Part shown: positions 17,817 to 26,647 of the stretch, in pieces
Layout of the letters: the number at the start of each line of letters is the position of its first letter
Position numbering within the stretch: position 1 is the stretch's first letter
DNA from: Streptomyces laurentii
GTDB lineage: Bacteria > Actinomycetota > Actinomycetes > Streptomycetales > Streptomycetaceae
Reading direction: 5' to 3'
DNA length: 64,000 nt
Assembly: GCA_002355495.1 (NCBI GenBank)
Contig: AP017424.1
Location: 3,162,001-3,226,000, forward strand
The notes under the pieces: model-generated
What the model was told of the DNA's origin: nothing
Database searches by the model: none
What the model saw: only the letters and a program-made list of their open reading frames with translations
Made by a program: the position numbers and the translations under genes

Positions 17817-19586
17817 TCAGCGGAAGTCGCTGTCGCGGTACTCCGCCGGGGAACCGGCGGTGCTCGCCGACCGCAGCTCGACGCGGCGGATCTTGCCGGA
17901 CACCGTCTTCGGCAGCGGGGCGAACTCGATGCGCCGGATCCGCTTGTACGGGGCCAGCGTCTTTCGCGCGTACGCGAAGAGCCTCCCGGCCGTCTCCGGA
18001 CCCGGCTCGAAGCCGTCGGCCAGGACCACGTACGCCTTGGGGACGGCGAGCCTCAGCGGGTCGGGCGCCGGGACGACGGCCGCCTCCGCGACCGCCTCGT
18101 GCTCCAGGAGCACGCTCTCCAGCTCGAACGGGCTGATCTTGTAGTCGGACGCCTTGAAGACGTCGTCCGACCGGCCGACATAGGTGATCCGGCCGTCCGC
18201 GTCACGGCGGCCGATGTCGCCCGTGCGGTAGAGGCCGCCCGCCATGGCCTCGCCCGTGCGCTCCCAGTCGCCGTGGTAGCCGCTCGTCAGGCCCACCGGG
18301 CGGTCCGGACGCGACAGTTCGAGACAGATCTCGCCCTCGTCGGCCGGCGCGCCCGACGGATCGATCAGCGTCACCGTGAAGCCGGGCGCGGGATGCCCCA
18401 TGGAACCGGGAACGGGCTCCATGCCGGGGAAGTTGCCGATGGCCAGGCTCATCTCGGTCTGCCCGAAGCCGTCCCGGACGGTCACCCCCCAGGCGTCCCG
18501 GACCCGCTCGATCACCTCGGGATTGAGCGGCTCCCCGGCCCCCACCGCCTCCCGCGGCGGCGTCCGCAGCCGGCCGAGGTCGGACTGGATGAGCATCCGC
18601 CACACGGTGGGCGGGGCGCAGAAGGAGGTGACCCCCACCCGGTCCATCTCGAACATCAGCCGGGCCGCGTCGAACCGCTCGTAGTCGAACACGAACACGG
18701 TCGCCTCGGCGTTCCACGGCGCGAAGAGACTGGACCAGGCGTGCTTGGCCCAGCCCGGCGAGGAGATGTTCAGATGCACGTCGCCGGGGCGCAGCCCGAT
18801 CCAGTACATCGTCGACAAGTGCCCGACGGGATACGAGACATGGGAGTGCTCCACCAGTTTCGGCGCCGAGGTCGTCCCGGAGGTGAAGTAGAGCATCAGC
18901 AGGTCGTCCGCGCGGGTCGGACCGTCGGGCTCGAACCCGCCCTCGTACGCCTCGAAGCGCTCGTACGGCAGCCAGCCCGCGGCCGCGTCCGCGCGGGTGC
19001 CGCCGACCAGGACGCGCGTGTAGGAGCCCGGCACCTCGTCGAACTTCGCCCGGTCCGCCGCCCGGACGACGACGTGTCCCACCCGGGCCCGCTCGATCCG
19101 GTCCCGCAGGTCCACCGGACCGAGCTGCGGCGTCGCCGGAGTGAGGACGGCTCCCAGCTTCATCGCCGCGAGGGCCGTCTCCCACAGCTCCACCTGGTTG
19201 CCGAGCATGACGAGGATCCGGTCGCCCGCCCCGACACCCTGCGCCCGTAGCCAGCCCGCGAGCCGCGAGGAACGGGCGGAGAGGCCCGCGAAGGAGTGCC
19301 GCGACTCCCGGCCGTCCTCCTCCACGATGTAGAGGGCGGTGCGCTCGTTGCCCTCGGCGATCACGTCGAACCAGTCGAGCGCCCAGTTGAAGTACTCGGG
19401 CCGGGGCCAGGCGAAGTCCTCGTACGCGGCCCGGTAGTCGCCGCGCCGGGCGAGGAGGAAGTCGCGGGCCGCCCGGAACTCGTCCGTGGCGCCCGCGTGG
19501 CCCTGGCCGCCGTGACCGGTCACCGCGGCCGTGCGGCCCCGCGTGACGGACGGGTCGGCGTTGTCGTCGTGGAACGGCTCGGCCAC
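17817..19586 (-). CDS. Acyl-CoA ligase / AMP-dependent synthetase
   Basis: 589 residues from a GTG with an aaggag site 7 bp upstream. ANL-superfamily motifs: TSGTTSAPK (P-loop), GFGQTEM, YRTGD and the catalytic Lys region (PKTVSGKIRR). Overall resemblance is to medium-chain or benzoate-type acyl-CoA synthetases. It activates a carboxylic acid to acyl-AMP and then acyl-CoA; the acid is unknown. The start lies inside the 3' end of the acetolactate-synthase small-subunit gene, so the two are probably translationally coupled. A second ligase of the same superfamily is at 26.6 kb. Confidence 0.92.
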   Translation of the reverse strand: MAEPFHDDNADPSVTRGRTAAVTGHGGQGHAGATDEFRAARDFLLARRGDYRAAYEDFAWPRPEYFNWALDWFDVIAEGNERTALYIVEEDGRESRHSFAGLSARSSRLAGWLRAQGVGAGDRILVMLGNQVELWETALAAMKLGAVLTPATPQLGPVDLRDRIERARVGHVVVRAADRAKFDEVPGSYTRVLVGGTRADAAAGWLPYERFEAYEGGFEPDGPTRADDLLMLYFTSGTTSAPKLVEHSHVSYPVGHLSTMYWIGLRPGDVHLNISSPGWAKHAWSSLFAPWNAEATVFVFDYERFDAARLMFEMDRVGVTSFCAPPTVWRMLIQSDLGRLRTPPREAVGAGEPLNPEVIERVRDAWGVTVRDGFGQTEMSLAIGNFPGMEPVPGSMGHPAPGFTVTLIDPSGAPADEGEICLELSRPDRPVGLTSGYHGDWERTGEAMAGGLYRTGDIGRRDADGRITYVGRSDDVFKASDYKISPFELESVLLEHEAVAEAAVVPAPDPLRLAVPKAYVVLADGFEPGPETAGRLFAYARKTLAPYKRIRRIEFAPLPKTVSGKIRRVELRSASTAGSPAEYRDSDFR

Positions 19587-20143
19587 GGGGGTTCTCCTTG
19601 GATCGGTAAGCGAACGGGCGAAGGGGACGAGGAGGGGGAGGAGTTCGGGAGGGCGCGCGGTGTCGCGGAGCCGCGGCCGGTGGCGGCGGTGCGCGACCGG
19701 ACGAGTGCGGTGATGCCGAACGGACCGAGCATCGTGAGCAGCGCGTCGCGTGTGTCGCGGGTCCCGGTGGCCTCGATGGTGACCGTCTCGGGCGAGACGT
19801 CCACGATCCGGGCGCGGAAGCGCCGGACGATCTCGATGACGTGGGAGCGGGTGTCGTGGCAGGCGCGGACCTTCACCAGGACCGGTCCGCGGCGGATCGC
19901 GGCACCCGGCCCGACCTCGACGACCTTCAGAACGTCGACGAGCTCGCCGATCTGCCGCCTGACCTGAGCCGGCGGGCGGACCTCCGCGTCCACCGTGATC
20001 GTGACGCGGGAGACGGCGGGATCCCGCGTCGTTCCCTCGGAGACGGAGTCGAGGGCGAAGCCCCGGCGCGCGAGGAGGGACGTGGTGCGGGCGAGGACGC
20101 CCGGCTTGTTCTCGACCAGGACCGCGAGCGTGTGGACGGACAT
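19520..20143 (-). CDS. Acetolactate synthase small subunit-like ACT protein
   Basis: 207 residues. The N-terminal ACT domain (HTLAVLVENKPGVLAR, RRGFALDSVSEG, VSRVTITVD) and C-terminal regulatory domain match IlvH/IlvN. The family is normally about 165-175 residues; here the last 35 or so are a Ser/Pro/Arg-rich extension that overlaps the next gene by 67 bp, so it may be fortuitous readthrough of a frame lacking a stop. No large subunit (IlvB) is present in the window. It could modulate the housekeeping enzyme and raise the supply of branched-chain 2-oxo acids; inferred. Confidence 0.85.
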   Translation of the reverse strand: MSVHTLAVLVENKPGVLARTTSLLARRGFALDSVSEGTTRDPAVSRVTITVDAEVRPPAQVRRQIGELVDVLKVVEVGPGAAIRRGPVLVKVRACHDTRSHVIEIVRRFRARIVDVSPETVTIEATGTRDTRDALLTMLGPFGITALVRSRTAATGRGSATPRALPNSSPSSSPSPVRLPIQGEPPWPSRSTTTTPTRPSRGAARPR

Positions 20144-20307
20144 GGCACTTTCCCTTTCTGTCGGCTTCTCTCTGGGGCGCCCGCGCCGCCGGCGAGGCCG
20201 GGACGGACTCCACGGGCGGCCACGGCCTCGTCGGGCGGATCCCCCCTGCCCGTGAGTACGTGACCGCCCGTGGGTACGCGCGCCGCCGGCCTGTCGACGG
20301 AGGGCTC

Positions 20308-21624
20308 TCAGCCCCAGGTGACGAGTCGCTTGGGCTGTTCCAGGATCGCGGCGATGTCGGCGAGGAACCGGGAGCCGAGTTCGCCGTCGACGAGGCGGTG
20401 GTCGAAGGACAGCGCGAGGGTGGTGACCTGGCGCGGCTTCACCTTGCCCTTGTGGACCCAGGGCTGGAGCTTGATCGCACCGACCGCGAGGATCGCGGAC
20501 TCGCCCGGGTTCAGAATGGGCGTACCGGTGTCGACGCCGAAGACGCCGACGTTGGTGATGGTGAAGGTGCCGCCCTGCATCGCCGCCGGGGTGGTCTTGC
20601 CCTCACGGGCCGTCGCGACCAGCTCGCTCAGCGAGCGCGACAGCTCCGGCAGAGCCTGCGTGTGCGCGTCCTTGATGTTCGGGACGATCAGACCCCGCGG
20701 GGTCGCCGCGGCGATGCCCAGGTTCACATAGTGCTTGCGCACGATCTCCTGAGCCGCCTCGTCCCAGGCCGCGTTGATGTCCGGGTTGCGCTTCACCGCG
20801 ACCAGGACCGCCTTCGCGATCAACAACAGCGGATTGACCCGCAGACCCGCCATGTCCGTGCCGGACTTGAGCTCCTCGACCAGCTTCATCGTCCGCGTGA
20901 TGTCGAACGTCACGAACTCGGTGACATGCGGCGCCGTGAAAGCCGAACCGACCATCGCCGCCGCCGTCGCCTTCCGCACCCCCTTGATCGGAACACGCGT
21001 CTCCCGCGCGCCCACCGAGACCGGAACCGGAACCGGAACCACGGTGGCGGGAGCGGCGGGGGCCACCGCGCGGTGCACATCGTCACGGGTGATGACACCC
21101 TCCGGGCCGGTCGGAGTGACCGACGCCAGATCGACATCCAGGTCCTTCGCGAGCTTACGGACCGGAGGCTTGGCCAGCGGACGAGCCGACCAGGTCGTCC
21201 CGACCTCCGGCTCCCCCTCCCCCACGCCGGTGACGGCGGCCTCTTGCCGGCGCGGGCGGCGGCGTGTCGGCCCCTCGGTGACGCCGTACCCCACCAGGAC
21301 CGGCTCCCGTACGGGGGGCTCGGACGGCGCGGGTGCGGCCGGAGTCTCGGCGGCCGGCGCGGCGGGCCCGGCCGGGGCGTCACCACCCACGTTCACCGAG
21401 ATGATGACCTCACCGACGTCGACCGTCGTCCCCTCGGGAAAACGCAGCTCGTGCACCGTCCCGTCGAACGGGATCGGCAGCTCGACAGCCGCCTTCGCCG
21501 TCTCCACCTCACACACGACCTGGCCATCGGTGACCGTGTCACCCGGCTTGACGTACCAACTGAGGATCTCGGCCTCGGTCAGGCCCTCGCCCACATCGGG
21601 CATCTTGAATTCACGGATCGTCAC
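20308..21624 (-). CDS. Lipoyl-domain acyltransferase E2 of a 2-oxoacid dehydrogenase (branched-chain type)
   Basis: 438 residues from a GTG with a gaggag site. Order: N-terminal lipoyl domain with lipoylated Lys in VETAKAAVE, Pro/Ala linker, peripheral subunit-binding domain (LAKDLDVDLASVTPTGPEG), linker, and catalytic domain with the DHRLVDG active-site motif near the C-terminus. Arrangement and ETAKA lipoyl motif favour branched-chain 2-oxoacid dehydrogenase E2. The E1 alpha/beta genes that normally precede it are absent. It may complement housekeeping E1/E3 to make isobutyryl-, isovaleryl- or 2-methylbutyryl-CoA. Its stop-to-start distance from the membrane acyltransferase upstream is 21 bp. 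Confidence 0.92.
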   Translation of the reverse strand: MTIREFKMPDVGEGLTEAEILSWYVKPGDTVTDGQVVCEVETAKAAVELPIPFDGTVHELRFPEGTTVDVGEVIISVNVGGDAPAGPAAPAAETPAAPAPSEPPVREPVLVGYGVTEGPTRRRPRRQEAAVTGVGEGEPEVGTTWSARPLAKPPVRKLAKDLDVDLASVTPTGPEGVITRDDVHRAVAPAAPATVVPVPVPVSVGARETRVPIKGVRKATAAAMVGSAFTAPHVTEFVTFDITRTMKLVEELKSGTDMAGLRVNPLLLIAKAVLVAVKRNPDINAAWDEAAQEIVRKHYVNLGIAAATPRGLIVPNIKDAHTQALPELSRSLSELVATAREGKTTPAAMQGGTFTITNVGVFGVDTGTPILNPGESAILAVGAIKLQPWVHKGKVKPRQVTTLALSFDHRLVDGELGSRFLADIAAILEQPKRLVTWG

Positions 21625-21645
21625 GATGCTCTCCTCAGCCGGTGC

Positions 21646-23028
21646 TCACAGCCCCTTCCCCTCGTCGGCCCCCGCGAGCGCCCGCGTGGTCTCGGCGGAC
21701 GCCCCCGCGGTCTCCGCGGCCGCCCGCGACGCGGCGACCTTCGCGGCCGCCACCGCCGCCGCGGCCTTCGCCGCCTTCGCCGCCTCGGCGGCTTCCCGGT
21801 CCTTGCGGGAACGCCCCAGGCGGCGGGTGAGCGGGACCTCCACCCAGGAGTACAGCGCCCAGGCGAGGAGGACGGCGACGACGGCCTCGCCGACGACGAT
21901 CCCCACCGCCGCCGGGGTGTCGAAGAGCGGATCGCCGAGCAGGCGGCGGGTGTACTCCAGGACCGTGAAGTGGACCAGGTAGAAGGCGAAGGAGATCTCC
22001 CCGAGCCAGGTCATCGCCCGGTTGCGGAAGATCGTGAACCGGTCCTCGTTGTCGGCGATGGCGCCGGCGGCGATCATCATGGCGGCCGGGACGACACAGA
22101 TCAGGCGGAGGCCCCACAGCCACGGCACGTACAGACCGACGACGTAGGCGACGGCGAGCAGCAGGCCCGACCAGACCATGCCGATGTTGCGCCAGCGGCC
22201 GAGGAGGACGGCGCGGCCGACGAACATCCCGAGCGCGAAGTCGAGGAGCCGGCCGGCGGGCAGGACGTACGCGAACCAGAAGTAGTTGGCGGACTGGCCG
22301 GGCTCGTTGGGGACGACCTCGGTGCCGACGGGAATGATCGCGTACGTGATCAGCGGGGTCACGGCGATGGCGGCGATGATGCCGCCGATCCAGTACTTGA
22401 GCCGGTGCGCGGGAATCCGCTTCAGTACCAGGAACAGGGCCGGGAAGGAGAGGTAGAAGAAAGCCTCGGCCGAGAGCGACCAACTGACGTTGTTGACGGC
22501 GAAGTTGGTGGGGATGTCCGGCACCCAGGACTGCAGCATGAAGAAGCTGAGGAAGCCCTGGAGCGGGGTGGTGGGCTCACCGTCGACCCCGTCGACGAGC
22601 ACCAGGGCGACGAGCCACGCCACGAGGTACGGCGGGACGATCTTGGCGTAGCGGCGGCGCCAGAACGCCTTGGCCGTGTCACCCTGCCGGGCGGACCAGA
22701 CCAGGATGAAGCCGCTCAGCATGAACCAGAACGGCATGACGAGGCCCGCGACCATGCTGAGCGAGCCGTAGATGCCGCGCTCCACGCCGGAGTCGGCGAA
22801 GATCCGGATGCTGGTGAAGGGCAGGACGGCGTGGAAGAGGAACACCAGCAGGGCGACCGGGAACCGCAGGCCTGTCAGCGTGGGGAGCTGACCCTTGCGG
22901 CGTACGGTCCGCTCCTCGGGCCGTCCGCCGTCGGTCGTGGCGGCACCGGCCGCGGTGCGTCTTGCGGGGTCGTTCGCCGTACCGGCTGACGCGGCGGTCT
23001 CCGGTCTGGCAGGGCTGTCGATACTCAC
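21646..23028 (-). CDS. Membrane acyltransferase, acyltransferase-3 family
   Basis: 460 residues from a GTG with aaggagag. About ten membrane segments, preceded by a 50-residue soluble N-terminus (LTGLRFPVALLVFLFHAVLP marks the first segment) and containing the FMLSGFILVWS motif. The 60-residue C-terminal tail is Ala/Lys-rich and charged. Family members O-acylate sugars or antibiotic scaffolds at the membrane using acyl-CoA donors. Coupling to the E2 gene fits use of a branched acyl-CoA as donor; that is an inference. Confidence 0.9.
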   Translation of the reverse strand: MSIDSPARPETAASAGTANDPARRTAAGAATTDGGRPEERTVRRKGQLPTLTGLRFPVALLVFLFHAVLPFTSIRIFADSGVERGIYGSLSMVAGLVMPFWFMLSGFILVWSARQGDTAKAFWRRRYAKIVPPYLVAWLVALVLVDGVDGEPTTPLQGFLSFFMLQSWVPDIPTNFAVNNVSWSLSAEAFFYLSFPALFLVLKRIPAHRLKYWIGGIIAAIAVTPLITYAIIPVGTEVVPNEPGQSANYFWFAYVLPAGRLLDFALGMFVGRAVLLGRWRNIGMVWSGLLLAVAYVVGLYVPWLWGLRLICVVPAAMMIAAGAIADNEDRFTIFRNRAMTWLGEISFAFYLVHFTVLEYTRRLLGDPLFDTPAAVGIVVGEAVVAVLLAWALYSWVEVPLTRRLGRSRKDREAAEAAKAAKAAAAVAAAKVAASRAAAETAGASAETTRALAGADEGKGL

Positions 23029-23086
23029 AGGGCTCTCTCCTTGGGTGGATGCGCAGGGGAGGGGTGCTGGTGAGGGGGTGGAACCG

Positions 23087-23154
23087 TGCTGGTGCGGGTG
23101 AGGCCGTACGAGTGGGGGAGCATGCTGGTGCGGATGAGGCCGTACGGGTGGGGG
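23087..23154. repeat. 32-bp direct repeat, two copies 36 bp apart
   Basis: Units at 23087-23118 and 23123-23154 match at 30 of 32 positions (tgctggtgcgggtgaggccg...). They lie in the 169-bp gap upstream of the membrane acyltransferase. Either a duplicated regulatory site or a local slippage duplication. Confidence 0.75.
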
Positions 23155-23197
23155 CGGGGCCGGGCGAAGGCGGGCGGGACGGAGGCGGACGGAGGCC

Positions 23198-24169
23198 TCA
23201 GACGTCCAGGACCAGGCGCTTCGAGGCGCACCGCGAGACGCAGATCATCATCACGTCGCCGGCCTCCTGCTCCGCCGGGCTGAGCAGGAAGTCCCGGTGG
23301 TCCACGACTCCGTCGAGGACACCGATCTCGCACGTGCCGCAGACGCCCTCGCGGCAGGAGGCGTCCACATGGATGCCGGCGTCGTCCAGGACGTCGACGA
23401 TCGACTCGTCGGGGCCGACGGTGACGGTCCGCCCGGAGCGGACGCACTCGACCTCGAAGGAGGTCTCACCGCCCTCGGGGGCCGGTGCGGCAACGCCGGC
23501 GGCGAAGCGCTCGACGTGCAGCCGGTCGGCGATCCCCAGCTCCGCGCAGACCTCCAGGGCGCCGTCCATCAGCGCCTGCGGGCCACAGCAGTAGACGTGG
23601 GCGCCGTCCGGGAGCCGCCCGAGGATGTGCCGGAGGTCCATGCGGCCGGTCTCGTCCTTGGGGCGCAGTTCCACGGTGCCGCCGTGCGCGGCGAGAGCGG
23701 CGAGTTCCTCGCCGAAGGCCATCGTGGAGCGGGACCGGCCGGCGTACCAGAGCTGCCAGGGCTTGCCGCGCGCGCCGGCCTCGCGGGCCTGGGTGAGCAG
23801 CGGGGTGACGCCGATGCCGCCGGCGACGAAGACGTACGCGTCGGCGTCGGCGAGCGCGAAGTGGTTGCGGGGGCCTCGCACGGTGAGGGTCGCGCCGGGC
23901 CGGAGCTCGCTGTGGACGAAGGAGGAACCGCCGCGGGATTCGGGTGACTTGAGGACCGCGACGCGGTAGGACGTGGTGTCCGCGGGATCACCGCAGAGGC
24001 TGTACTGCCGGACCTGGTCGCCGGCGTACAGGTCGATGTGCGCGCCCGGCGCCCAGTCCGGGAGCGGCTTCCCGTCGGGGCTCACCAGTTCGACGGACAG
24101 GACGTCGTCGGCTTCCCAGGTCATCCGGCGTACCAGCAGATCGAAGGGTTCCTCCTGGGCGGTGCTCAT
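23198..24169 (-). CDS. Phthalate-dioxygenase-reductase-like flavin/2Fe-2S oxidoreductase
   Basis: 323 residues. N-terminal flavin domain with RQYSLCGDP, NAD-binding domain with FVAGGIGVTPLL, and a C-terminal plant-type 2Fe-2S ferredoxin with CREGVCGTC and a final Cys near VSRC. This is the PDR/VanB arrangement that passes electrons from NAD(P)H to an oxygenase. No Rieske oxygenase was found in the window, so the P450 at 16.3 kb is the best candidate partner; this pairing is unusual and unproven. Confidence 0.9.
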   Translation of the reverse strand: MSTAQEEPFDLLVRRMTWEADDVLSVELVSPDGKPLPDWAPGAHIDLYAGDQVRQYSLCGDPADTTSYRVAVLKSPESRGGSSFVHSELRPGATLTVRGPRNHFALADADAYVFVAGGIGVTPLLTQAREAGARGKPWQLWYAGRSRSTMAFGEELAALAAHGGTVELRPKDETGRMDLRHILGRLPDGAHVYCCGPQALMDGALEVCAELGIADRLHVERFAAGVAAPAPEGGETSFEVECVRSGRTVTVGPDESIVDVLDDAGIHVDASCREGVCGTCEIGVLDGVVDHRDFLLSPAEQEAGDVMMICVSRCASKRLVLDV

Positions 24170-24219
24170 GGCTCGTCCTCCTTGCCGGCGTCGGGCCGGG
24201 GGTCGGTGGGGCGGAGAAC

Positions 24220-24241
24220 GGGCCCCCCGTGCGGGGGGCCC
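24220..24241 (-). terminator. GC-rich hairpin after the FAH-fold gene
   Basis: gggcccccc, gtgc, ggggggccc: a 9-bp stem with 4-base loop between the FAH-fold stop and the reductase start. Confidence 0.65.
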
Positions 24242-24273
24242 GGATCGCTCGGCGCCAGGCCTGCCGTGGTCCG

Positions 24274-25185
24274 TCAGGCCGCGGCCTTGGCGGCACGGTC
24301 GGCCTCCCTGCCGAAGCTGATGGAGTTGGCGAAGCTCACGCCGTGGCTCTTGACGTCGATGACCACGCGGTCGCCGTCGGCGATGCGGAAGCCGTCGTGG
24401 AAGCTGGCCTCGTCGGCGCCGAGAAGGACGTAGTTGACCATCCCGGGGCGGCGGATCGCCGGGTAGGTGAAGAGGTGGTCCATCATGTCCCGGACCTTGA
24501 AGTACAGGGCGCTCTCACCGCAGTCGAAGTTGCCCTCCCAGGCGGACACGCCGTCGCGCTCGATGGTGACGCGGCCGGTGACGGTGGTCGGCGGGGTGCC
24601 GAGGAAGACGAAGGGCGACAGGGACGTGTCGCTGAGCTTGCAGTACGGGTTCCAGCCCGGGTTCAGCCGGTGCAGACCGATGTCGCACAGGTCGTTGCCG
24701 AAGGTGTAACCGACATAGTGCGGGTCGCCGTCGTCGTCGTTGACGTACACGAGGGCCACCTCGGGTTCCTCGATCAGCGCGACGGCCTTCTCCGGGACGA
24801 CGAGGGTCTCCTCGGGCATCCGGATCCAGGAACCGAAGCCCTTGAAGAACCAGTTGGGGGCGACGAACTCGGTCTCGTCGGTGGGCTCGTCCTCGTACTT
24901 GGACTTGTGGGTGCGCATGAAGCCGCTCAGCAGCGCGTTCCCGGAACCGGGGAGCAGCGGCGGCAGGAAGCGCAGCTCGGGGTCGTCGGCGGCGACGGTG
25001 ATCTCCCCGCCCTCACCGGTGACGGAGGCGACGACGTCCTCCGGGGAGGCGGCGGCGGCGAACTCGTCCCGGAGCCGGCCGTCGGCGACCGGGTAGAGCG
25101 TCAGCGGCTCACCGGCGGCGGGCTTCTCGAACCCCGCGTACCGCTCGCCCTTGTATACGGCTTCGAACAGCATGGAGATGGACAT
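24274..25185 (-). CDS. Fumarylacetoacetate hydrolase (FAH)-fold enzyme
   Basis: 303 residues from an ATG with ggaggg upstream. The C-terminal two thirds show the FAH-fold pattern (VYVNDDDGDPHYVGYTFGND, FVFLGTPPTTVTG, ADGDRVVIDVKSHG). FAH-superfamily enzymes perform C-C hydrolysis, decarboxylation, isomerisation or dehydration of 2-oxo acids with Mg2+ or Mn2+. The sequence looks closer to the AraD1-like branch than to fumarylacetoacetase, but this is a judgement by eye. It lies 157 bp downstream of the aminotransferase, with a duplicated 20-bp gggagagggaagctggacg segment between them (about 25277-25320). Confidence 0.82.
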   Translation of the reverse strand: MSISMLFEAVYKGERYAGFEKPAAGEPLTLYPVADGRLRDEFAAAASPEDVVASVTGEGGEITVAADDPELRFLPPLLPGSGNALLSGFMRTHKSKYEDEPTDETEFVAPNWFFKGFGSWIRMPEETLVVPEKAVALIEEPEVALVYVNDDDGDPHYVGYTFGNDLCDIGLHRLNPGWNPYCKLSDTSLSPFVFLGTPPTTVTGRVTIERDGVSAWEGNFDCGESALYFKVRDMMDHLFTYPAIRRPGMVNYVLLGADEASFHDGFRIADGDRVVIDVKSHGVSFANSISFGREADRAAKAAA

Positions 25186-25342
25186 GGGAGTCGGCCCTCC
25201 TAGGCCGGTGCGGCGGCGGGGCCGCCGGGGGAAGGGTTCCGGGCGCCGGCCGGGGGCCGGCATCCGGAACGGGGAGAGGGAAGCTGGACGGGGAGAGGGA
25301 AGCTGGACGAACAAGCCGAACGGGGGAGGCCGGACGGGGAGT

Positions 25343-26647
25343 TCAGACGGCGATCGGTACGGCCGCGCCCGCCGTGAGGTCCGCCAGGACCTCCTCGACC
25401 CGGTCGAGGGAGGCACGGACCCAGTCGAGCGCGAGCGGATCGTCGGCGCGCAGAGCCGCCTGGCACCGCTCCTCGGTGTCGCCGTACAGCCGGCTGGTGG
25501 CCACACGCAGCCGCAGCGACTCCTCCGGCTCGCCGAAGGCGCTGGCGGGCAGCAGCCCCACGCCGTACCGCTCGACGAGCAGCCCGGCGAGTCCGGCTCC
25601 GGTCCGTACGCCGTGGACCTCGGCCAGATGGGCGCGGAGCGGCTCGAAGTCCGGGTACAGGTAGCAGGTCGCCACGACCGGCTCCAGCACGGCGCCCGCG
25701 GCGGCGAACCGCTCGGCCATCGCGTGGGCCACCCGCTCGTGGAGGCGGCGGCTCGCGGCGATGTGCTCCACGATCTCGTCGGGCTCGGCGAACGCGTACG
25801 CGGCGGCGGCCTGCACGGGAGCGGCGGGGCTGGACCAGATCTGGCTGGCCACCCCCACCAGCCGCTCCCCCAGCCGCTGCCCGGTCGCGCCGGCCGGCAG
25901 CCGGGCCACCCCGGTCCGCCAGCCGCCGATGGCCAGGTTCTTGGTGAGGCCGGTGGTGACGACGGTCCGCTCGGGCGCGAAGACCGCCGGGGAGACGGCG
26001 GGGGTCGCCGCCGGGTCGTACACGAGGTCGCAGTAGATCTCGTCGGAGATGACGACGAGGTCCAGCTCCCGGGCCGCCTCCGCGAACCGCCGCACGGTCT
26101 CGGGAGCGGCGATCGTCCCGGTCGGGTTGTCCGGCAGGGTGACGATGACGGAGCGCGGATCGTGGCCGGCGGCGCGGGCGGCGGTGACCGTCTCGCGCAG
26201 CAGGTCGGGGTCGGGCACCCCGCCCTGGCCCGGCAGGGTCGGGACGGGGAAGTGGCGAACGCCGATGAGACCGGCCTGCGCCGCGTAACTGACCCAGCTG
26301 GGCAGCGGGATGACGACATCGCCGCCGACCGCCAGGAGCAGGCCGAAGAGCATCGGCTTGCTCCCGGGTCCGCACACGACCTGGTCCGGGGTGGTGGCGA
26401 GACCGCGCCGGCTCCAGTAGCCGGCGGCGGCCTCGCGGAGCTCCGGGCTGCCGGCGACCGGACCGTACGAACCGAGCCCCGCGGCCGCGGCGAGCCGCTC
26501 CCGCAGGCCCGGGTGGACCGGCAGTCCGATCTCGCCGCTCGCCATGGAGAGGACGGACTCGCCGGCCGCGCGGCGGCGGGCGATGGCCTCGTCGGCGGCG
26601 AGCGTCGCCGACATGGTGACCCGACTGGCTTCGGACACGGCGCTCAC
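25343..26647 (-). CDS. PLP-dependent aminotransferase, class I/II
   Basis: 434 residues. Fold-type I features: DNPTGT in the substrate/cofactor loop, ISDEIYCDLVYD with the PLP-nitrogen Asp, and the Schiff-base Lys in TTGLTKNLAIGGWR. The start overlaps the preceding ligase stop by 4 bp. In a LysW pathway an aminotransferase could aminate either the 2-oxo acid precursor or the carrier-bound semialdehyde (a LysN- or LysJ-like role). LysJ belongs to class III and this is class I/II, so if it acts on a carrier it is not a direct orthologue. Confidence 0.9.
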   Translation of the reverse strand: MSAVSEASRVTMSATLAADEAIARRRAAGESVLSMASGEIGLPVHPGLRERLAAAAGLGSYGPVAGSPELREAAAGYWSRRGLATTPDQVVCGPGSKPMLFGLLLAVGGDVVIPLPSWVSYAAQAGLIGVRHFPVPTLPGQGGVPDPDLLRETVTAARAAGHDPRSVIVTLPDNPTGTIAAPETVRRFAEAARELDLVVISDEIYCDLVYDPAATPAVSPAVFAPERTVVTTGLTKNLAIGGWRTGVARLPAGATGQRLGERLVGVASQIWSSPAAPVQAAAAYAFAEPDEIVEHIAASRRLHERVAHAMAERFAAAGAVLEPVVATCYLYPDFEPLRAHLAEVHGVRTGAGLAGLLVERYGVGLLPASAFGEPEESLRLRVATSRLYGDTEERCQAALRADDPLALDWVRASLDRVEEVLADLTAGAAVPIAV

